Positions 59,366 to 64,000 of a stretch of DNA of 64,000 nucleotides are shown here, in pieces. Origin of the DNA: Erysipelotrichaceae bacterium (lineage in GTDB: Bacteria > Bacillota_I > Bacilli_A > Erysipelotrichales > Erysipelotrichaceae); assembly GCA_029101345.1 (NCBI GenBank), contig JAQXQU010000065.1:1-64000 (forward strand), read 5' to 3'. The position numbers were made by a program, and so were the translations under genes. The notes below the pieces were generated by a model. That model saw only the letters and a list, made by a program, of their open reading frames with translations, was not told the DNA's origin and ran no database searches. Every line of letters starts with the position of its first letter. Position 1 is the first letter of the stretch.

Positions 59366-60754
59366 TTATAAGCCTTTTCTTACTCCCATTGCAAAGTCTT
59401 TATTTAGCAGGAATGGCCTTAAGTAGCCAAGCGTTGCAGTTGTTGGAAGAACATCAGGATTCAGCTCAATACCCAATTCCTCAACAATATACTTTCTTCT
59501 TCTTTCCATTCTTGCATACATCAAAGGAGCCTTTTCCCTGATTTCTGCTCTAAGCTTTTCATCAGCTAGGACAATGGAACTTTCAGCATTTGTACCACCA
59601 TAACCCTTGACTGAAGGAATGATATCAAGCTGCAAAATCATACCACTGCAAAGCTCTTCCTTGCTGTTCTTATAGATTGGCGAAGAAAGCCATTCCTCAT
59701 CAGCACATAGATGGCCTGGGCATAATCCCCAATTGTATTTGTCCTTTGGCAATACTTTTTCCATCAAGGCATATAGTTCACCACCACTCATACCGCAATG
59801 GATATTCTCAAGCCAAGCGACTGTTGCCCCATAATAAGGTTTGACAACAGCGTCAAGATAGTCTCTCATGCCTTCAGGAAGTTCATTTTCATCATGAACA
59901 GCATAGCCGCTTCTTGATGATAAGCCACCCTTATAGCCAACAGTCAAGGAGATTGGATCACCTAGTTTGACTTCATTGTCGGTTGGATAGATATTGGCCT
60001 TGAGGAATCTTGGCCCTGCGGAGGCGATAGTAACTACTGAATTCTTCTGGCCTAAGGCATTAAGGGTTGCACCTAATTCTGTTTCCTTGACACCTAAATC
60101 AAGCTGTTCCATAGCTCTGTAGACACAATCGCCAGCTAAAGCAGCACCGAATTCATAATGTTCGATTTCATTGACATTATTTGTATTTCTGACACCCTTG
60201 TAGCCAATAAAGAGATCAGTCGCATTGCTGACATTGTCATTGCCACAGATTTTTCTGATCCTCTCTACAACATAATATGGAACATCAAAGAGCTGGCTAT
60301 TGTCTTCAAAAGCACTGGTGAAATTCTTCCAGCCGACAATGCCAGTCTTCAAGCCGCCAGTCAAGCCGGCATCTTCCAATAATCCCTCTAATGGCTTTAT
60401 ATTGTCCATTGGCTGATTAGGAAGCGAGAAATAAGGGGCATGAATAGCCTTTGAAGGAATACGAGCCTTTTCAACCTTATTGAGATTTTCATTGCCCATG
60501 ACCATATAGCTTTCACCATTCTGATGCAAGACCAGCAGTGCTTCTTCAAAGCGTGGCAAAAAGCCTGTCAGATATTCAAAGTTATTGCCATGTTCAAGAT
60601 CACCATAGATGACAAGGACATCAAGTCCTCTTTCCTTCATCCTGGCTAGGACCTTGTCTTTTCTCTGGGCCATTGTTTCATCACTTAACATGACTGGTAC
60701 AGCAGTGGCATCAAGTTCAGGTCTTAAGGTCTTGCGATATTCGATTACTGCCAT
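59366..60754 (-). CDS. M24-family pseudo-peptidase/creatinase-like protein
   Basis: 462 residues with an N-terminal creatinase domain (about 30-190) and a C-terminal pita-bread domain (about 200-440). The usual metal ligands are missing: the strand that normally has D-x-G…D reads LTVGYKGGLSSRSGYAVHD, and the later Glu pair is replaced (LQLDIIP, GTNAESSIVL). One His (CPGHLCADEEW) is kept. Creatinase, a metal-free M24 enzyme, is the closest functional model. Translationally coupled to the M20 gene (TAAATG). Confidence 0.85.
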   Translation of the reverse strand: MAVIEYRKTLRPELDATAVPVMLSDETMAQRKDKVLARMKERGLDVLVIYGDLEHGNNFEYLTGFLPRFEEALLVLHQNGESYMVMGNENLNKVEKARIPSKAIHAPYFSLPNQPMDNIKPLEGLLEDAGLTGGLKTGIVGWKNFTSAFEDNSQLFDVPYYVVERIRKICGNDNVSNATDLFIGYKGVRNTNNVNEIEHYEFGAALAGDCVYRAMEQLDLGVKETELGATLNALGQKNSVVTIASAGPRFLKANIYPTDNEVKLGDPISLTVGYKGGLSSRSGYAVHDENELPEGMRDYLDAVVKPYYGATVAWLENIHCGMSGGELYALMEKVLPKDKYNWGLCPGHLCADEEWLSSPIYKNSKEELCSGMILQLDIIPSVKGYGGTNAESSIVLADEKLRAEIREKAPLMYARMERRRKYIVEELGIELNPDVLPTTATLGYLRPFLLNKDFAMGVRKGL

Positions 60755-62023
60755 TTATTCTCCTTCTTTTGCAATATCCATGATCAGATGCAAGAGGACA
60801 TCAGCGCCCTTCTTGATATCTGCATAATCAGTCCATTCTTCTGGGCAATGGGAAACACCATTGTTTCTGCTTGGTACATAAATCATATTAGTATCGCAGA
60901 AATCAGTCATGATCATGGAATCATGGCCTGTGCCATTGTTGATGATCATATAGCTATAGCCCAGATTCTTGCAAATGTCTTCCATCTTCTTGACATTATC
61001 TGCACACATGACACTTGGTCCTGTTGGATTAGGATAGTTGATTCTTCTGATTTCCTGCAATTCATATGGCAAATCGAATTCCTTGCTGACTTCTTCCAAC
61101 AAGTCCTTGACCATCTTGCCAAAATCAACCTTCTGGACAATTTCCCTAGTGAAGGTTCTGATTTCGATCTTGCCTTCAACAAGTTCTGGAACAAACTGGT
61201 TGGAATTAGGCGTGATATCAAGTCTTCCGACCATGCCGGTTACTTCATCACCCAGTTCCTTGATCATATTGTCAAAGCGGACAATGAAGTTGGAAGCAGC
61301 AACCAATGCATCCTTTCTTGCGCTCATTGGTGCAGTTGAGTCTGCTGTCTTGCCTAAAAAACGGAAAGTATAGCGGCCAATGCCAGCCAAATAGGAAATC
61401 AATCCGATTTCAATCTTTTCTCTATCTAAAACTGGTCCCTGTTCAACATGCAGTTCAACAAAGTTCTTGATGGAACCAGGTTCTCTTCTAGCTTTATCCA
61501 AATCAGGTGTTAAGCCATATTCAGCCATGGCTTCCAGCTTTGTCTGTCCAAAACGGTTTTTGACTGTTTGAAGTTCACCCATAGTCATAGTACCAACCAT
61601 TGCACGTGAATTGGAGACACCTGTACTAGGGCCAAATGTTGCGCCCTCTTCAGCATTCATCACAATCAATTCCATTGGATAGTCATTTTCAAAATTGTTT
61701 TCAGTCAGAATGCGCATTACTTCCAAAGCCGATACTGTTCCAGCATTGCCATCAAAAGCACCGCCATTGACAACAGTATCGTAGTGAGAACCAAACATGA
61801 CAACCGGAGCATCCTTGAGCTTGCCTTCTTTTCTGCCAAAGATTGTGCCATAACCATCTTCATAGACATTCAGGCCCAGCTTCTTCATTTCTGATACCAG
61901 ATATTCCTTAGCCATTGCATCTTCCTTGGAATAGGAAGATCTTGTTACACCCTTGCCAGGTGTTGATGTGAATTTGGCGAGTGTTTCCAAATCCCTTTGT
62001 ATTCTTTCGACTTTTGTTTCCAT
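60755..62023 (-). CDS. M20-family amidohydrolase (carbamoylase/allantoate type)
   Basis: 422 residues. Metal ligands in GSHYDTVVNGGAFDGNAGT (His, Asp), MNAEEGATFG (Glu) and LHVEQGPVLD (His, Glu), and the TGHDSM loop near the C-terminus. This is the hydantoinase/carbamoylase (HyuC/AllC) subgroup of M20, acting on N-carbamoyl or ureido bonds. Shared operon with a PTS and a creatinase-like protein. Confidence 0.92.
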   Translation of the reverse strand: METKVERIQRDLETLAKFTSTPGKGVTRSSYSKEDAMAKEYLVSEMKKLGLNVYEDGYGTIFGRKEGKLKDAPVVMFGSHYDTVVNGGAFDGNAGTVSALEVMRILTENNFENDYPMELIVMNAEEGATFGPSTGVSNSRAMVGTMTMGELQTVKNRFGQTKLEAMAEYGLTPDLDKARREPGSIKNFVELHVEQGPVLDREKIEIGLISYLAGIGRYTFRFLGKTADSTAPMSARKDALVAASNFIVRFDNMIKELGDEVTGMVGRLDITPNSNQFVPELVEGKIEIRTFTREIVQKVDFGKMVKDLLEEVSKEFDLPYELQEIRRINYPNPTGPSVMCADNVKKMEDICKNLGYSYMIINNGTGHDSMIMTDFCDTNMIYVPSRNNGVSHCPEEWTDYADIKKGADVLLHLIMDIAKEGE

Positions 62024-62038
62024 TTTATCCTCCTGGAA

Positions 62039-62069
62039 AAGAAACAGGCTTTATTCGAGCCTGTTTCTT
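62039..62069 (-). terminator. Stem-loop between EIICB and the M20 gene
   Basis: Stem AAGAAACAGGCT / AGCCTGTTTCTT (62039-62050 with 62058-62069), T-rich on the minus strand. It lies inside the operon, so it should reduce expression of the hydrolase genes. Confidence 0.7.
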
Positions 62070-62086
62070 AGTTATAGTCTTTACTA

Positions 62087-63664
62087 TTAAGCAGCTTTGA
62101 CGGCTCTCTTTAATTCAGCGGCAGCTTTTTCAACTTTAGCGCCATAGACAACCTGAATCTGTGTATCACTAACTTTGATCAAGCCTAATGAACCAGTCTT
62201 CTTCAATAGCTTTTCATCAACAACTGAAGTGTCCTTTAAGACTAGACGCAATCTGGAAATGCAGTTGTCGATTTCAACGATGTTGTCCTTGCCACCTACA
62301 GCTTCCATGATAGCCTTGCCTAATTCTGTAACTTCAACACTGTTATCGATTTCATCTGTTTCATCTTCTCTGCCAGGAGTCTTGATGTTGAACTTGACAA
62401 TAGCCCATCTGAAGACCAGGAAGTAGATGACAGCGTAGATTAAGCCAATGATGAGGTTGACAACCCACTTTGTTTCCATTCCACGCAGTACACCAAACAG
62501 CATGAAGTCAACAAGACCGCCACCAGCATTACCAATGCAGACACCAAGCAGAGTATTGAGCAGGAATGATGTACCAGCCATGAATGCATGGAATAACCAC
62601 AATAATGGTGAAATGAAGAAGAATGCGAATTCAATTGGTTCAGTAATACCAGTGAAGAAGCTTGTCAAACCGGCAGCTAACAGCATACCCTTGACCTTGC
62701 TCTTGTTCTGAGGAAGTGCAGTAACATACATAGCATAGCATGCTGCTGGCAAACCGAAGACCATGAATGGATGAGTACCCTGAGTCAGGAATCTAGTAGC
62801 CTGTCTCATGACATCCATATCTGGATTAGCCTGCATCAATGTAGCATTGAAGATATTCAAAGCACCAGAAACTGTCTGACCATCAACAACAGCTGTACCA
62901 CCAATTGGTGTGAATCTGATCATCTGGTTCAAGATGTGGTGAAGACCTGTAGGAATCAATAATCTTTCCAGGAAACCATAGATGAATGTACCAAACGCAC
63001 CAGCAGCAGCCAATAGGCTTCCGAAGCCATTGATTACTGTATTGAAGATTGGCCATACAAAGTACATGACGATTGCAAGGAATGGAATAGTGACAACCAT
63101 CATGATTGGAACAAATCTCTTGCCTGAGAAGAATGAGAATGCAACAGGCAACTGAGTAGTATGGAACTTGTTGTGGATCATAGCTGTCCATAAACCAACA
63201 ACGATACCACCGAAGATTGACATACGATATGTGAAGATGCCCATTGTTGTATCATATGCAGCGTTGACCTGAGTAGCCTTCAGAAGATCCATGCCCTGTT
63301 CCATCAAATATGCAACAGAAGTAGTTTCAGCAGTGATGCCCTTTAAGCCCAGGAAGAAACGGATTGTTACATGGAAGAGAACAAAACCGATGATGGAAGC
63401 AAATGTAGCAACTTCCTTGTCTTCATGTGAAAGGCCCTGAGCAATTGACATACAGAACAAGATTGGCAATAAGCCGAATAAGCCACCTGCCAAAGCATTG
63501 ACCAAGCTGACAAAGTTGTTAACAACCTTGACATCAGCTAAGACAGTACCTAAGACATTTGGGTTCTGAAGTGTTGATGCTAAACCTAGTAGCAAACCGG
63601 CAGCGACAATAATGGATAAAGGACCCATCATTGACTTACCAAACTTCTGGATAAAAGTTTTCAT
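62087..63664 (-). CDS. PTS EIICB permease of the glucose/alpha-glucoside superfamily
   Basis: 525 residues. Ten membrane segments of EIIC (about 15-420, with the GLHHILNQMIRF motif) fused to EIIB (about 445-525) whose phosphocysteine is in IVEIDNCISRLRLVLKD. No EIIA domain, so a shared EIIA from elsewhere in the genome is needed. First gene of the operon, with a possible RpiR operator upstream. Confidence 0.94.
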   Translation of the reverse strand: MKTFIQKFGKSMMGPLSIIVAAGLLLGLASTLQNPNVLGTVLADVKVVNNFVSLVNALAGGLFGLLPILFCMSIAQGLSHEDKEVATFASIIGFVLFHVTIRFFLGLKGITAETTSVAYLMEQGMDLLKATQVNAAYDTTMGIFTYRMSIFGGIVVGLWTAMIHNKFHTTQLPVAFSFFSGKRFVPIMMVVTIPFLAIVMYFVWPIFNTVINGFGSLLAAAGAFGTFIYGFLERLLIPTGLHHILNQMIRFTPIGGTAVVDGQTVSGALNIFNATLMQANPDMDVMRQATRFLTQGTHPFMVFGLPAACYAMYVTALPQNKSKVKGMLLAAGLTSFFTGITEPIEFAFFFISPLLWLFHAFMAGTSFLLNTLLGVCIGNAGGGLVDFMLFGVLRGMETKWVVNLIIGLIYAVIYFLVFRWAIVKFNIKTPGREDETDEIDNSVEVTELGKAIMEAVGGKDNIVEIDNCISRLRLVLKDTSVVDEKLLKKTGSLGLIKVSDTQIQVVYGAKVEKAAAELKRAVKAA

Positions 63665-63682
63665 GATTTTCCCCCTTTTAGT

Positions 63683-63700
63683 AGATTAGTGTGCTAATCT
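63683..63700. repeat. Hairpin in the EIICB leader
   Basis: AGATTAG / CTAATCT (63683-63689 with 63694-63700), 4-nt loop, 20 nt before the SD region of EIICB. Confidence 0.5.
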
Positions 63701-63781
63701 TTACAACCAAATTCTATCTTTAGAAGGAATGATTATGAAAGCTCTTCCAGCCCTTTAGATTATTCTTTTGCTTCTTTATAT

Positions 63782-63806
63782 TTATTTCACATCATGAAAT
63801 AAATTT
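63782..63806. promoter_or_regulatory. Candidate RpiR operator and promoter of the PTS/M20/M24 operon
   Basis: Perfect 10-bp inverted repeat ATTTATTTCA / TGAAATAAAT with a 5-nt centre (CATCA), within the upstream region that also holds TTTATT-N17-TATAAA on the minus strand. MurR/RpiR proteins bind such AT-rich TTTCA…TGAAA palindromes. Confidence 0.55.
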
Positions 63807-63811
63807 CAAAT

Positions 63812-63837
63812 AAAAAAGGAGGTATTTCTACCTCCAG
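63812..63837 (-). terminator. Terminator of gap
   Basis: Stem GGAGGTA / TACCTCC (63820-63826 with 63831-63837), then TTTTTT on the minus strand. Confidence 0.85.
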
Positions 63838-63858
63838 ATTAAGCATTTAGATTATCTA

Positions 63859-64000
63859 TTAAAGAGAAGCTAAGTACTTGATAGTTCTTACCATCTGAGT
63901 TGTGTAAGAATTTTCGTTGTCATACCAAGAAACAACCTGTACCTGGTAAGTTTCATCATCAATCTTAGATACCATTGTCTGAGTAGCATCGAAGATTGAA
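63859..64000 (-). CDS. gap: Glyceraldehyde-3-phosphate dehydrogenase, C-terminal part (cut by window edge)
   Basis: The last 46 residues of the protein are visible. [21 protein letters not shown] is the C-terminal helix and NAD-contact segment of GAPDH (usually WYDNExxYxxxMVR). The rest lies outside the window. Glycolytic enzyme; a terminator follows. Confidence 0.95.
   Translation of the reverse strand, partial: SIFDATQTMVSKIDDETYQVQVVSWYDNENSYTTQMVRTIKYLASL

Noticed and set aside
1..64000. Prophage, insertion sequence, integrase or CRISPR/defence island
   Set aside because: No transposase, integrase, terminase, capsid or Cas-type genes and no direct-repeat arrays were seen.

Overview
The window looks like the chromosome of a low-GC, gut-type Firmicute, most likely an Erysipelotrichia/Erysipelotrichaceae relative. 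This is judged from the gene set (cdaA-ybbR-glmM, PRD/PTS regulation, T-box and S-box leaders, CIRCE-like operator, PyrR, Hsp20, NCS2 transporter, Y-family polymerase with YolD-like partner) and from AT-rich spacers with Shine-Dalgarno (SD) sites of the AGGAGG type. No prophage, insertion sequence or CRISPR array was seen. The genus cannot be fixed without a search.

Layout. 1-5.2 kb (minus): c-di-AMP/cell-wall operon cdaA-cdaR-glmM, running on into a PH-like protein and a two-component system cut by the window edge. 5.3-8.4 kb: TraB-type membrane protein, alanine racemase, tRNA-Val and tRNA-Thr. 8.0-18.3 kb (minus): a PTS-coupled sugar pathway with ketose 3-epimerase-like protein, class II aldolase, EIIA, EIIB, EIIC, bicupin, RpiB-like isomerase, DhaK and DhaL, then a Gfo/Idh oxidoreductase and a DUF3284 protein, with a PRD regulator upstream. 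18.3-21.3 kb: pyrimidine salvage (upp, pyrR, uraA-like permease) with a PyrR-type attenuator. 21.3-28.7 kb: cation/proton antiporter, LysR-like remnant, Hsp20, AlaX-like editing protein, VanY lipoprotein, a HesB-like protein with a Cys/Gly tail, ACT and PFL proteins, a methyltransferase. 28.7-30.7 kb: orphan Vsr nuclease with an unknown partner, divergent from DUF1294-barnase-barstar. 30.7-44.5 kb: two Fe-dependent alcohol dehydrogenases, a short MetK-like protein behind a SAM riboswitch, orphan HypB with a His-less HPt-like protein, GDPD, PepO, MntP, Y-family polymerase, MATE pump, and a tandem pair of 3-hydroxyisobutyrate dehydrogenase-like proteins. 44.6-50.1 kb: four tRNAs, LOG protein, metallophosphatase lipoprotein, ArsP_2-like permease, argS divergent from tRNA-Arg(UCU). 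50.2-58.6 kb: zinc-ribbon/SH3 protein, Mbeg1-like hydrolase, arginase family, a T-box-controlled TrpXYZ-type ABC transporter, a WYL regulator and a decayed spacer. 58.6-63.7 kb (minus): PTS EIICB, M20 amidohydrolase, M24 pseudo-peptidase/creatinase-like protein, RpiR regulator. The window ends in the 3' end of gap.

Most interesting points: the PTS/epimerase/aldolase/RpiB/DhaKL cluster, whose substrate is unknown; a T-box whose specifier (UUC) and discriminator-pairing base both point to tRNA-Phe in front of a transporter family usually assigned to tryptophan; a short MetK-like protein under an S-box; a barnase-barstar pair next to an orphan Vsr; a PTS linked to an amidohydrolase and an M24 protein lacking metal ligands; and at least five genes whose likely -10 box lies 6-9 nt from the start codon with no SD, which suggests leaderless mRNAs.

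Coordinates and motifs were read by eye. Family names rest on recognised motifs and not on database searches, and residue positions are approximate.
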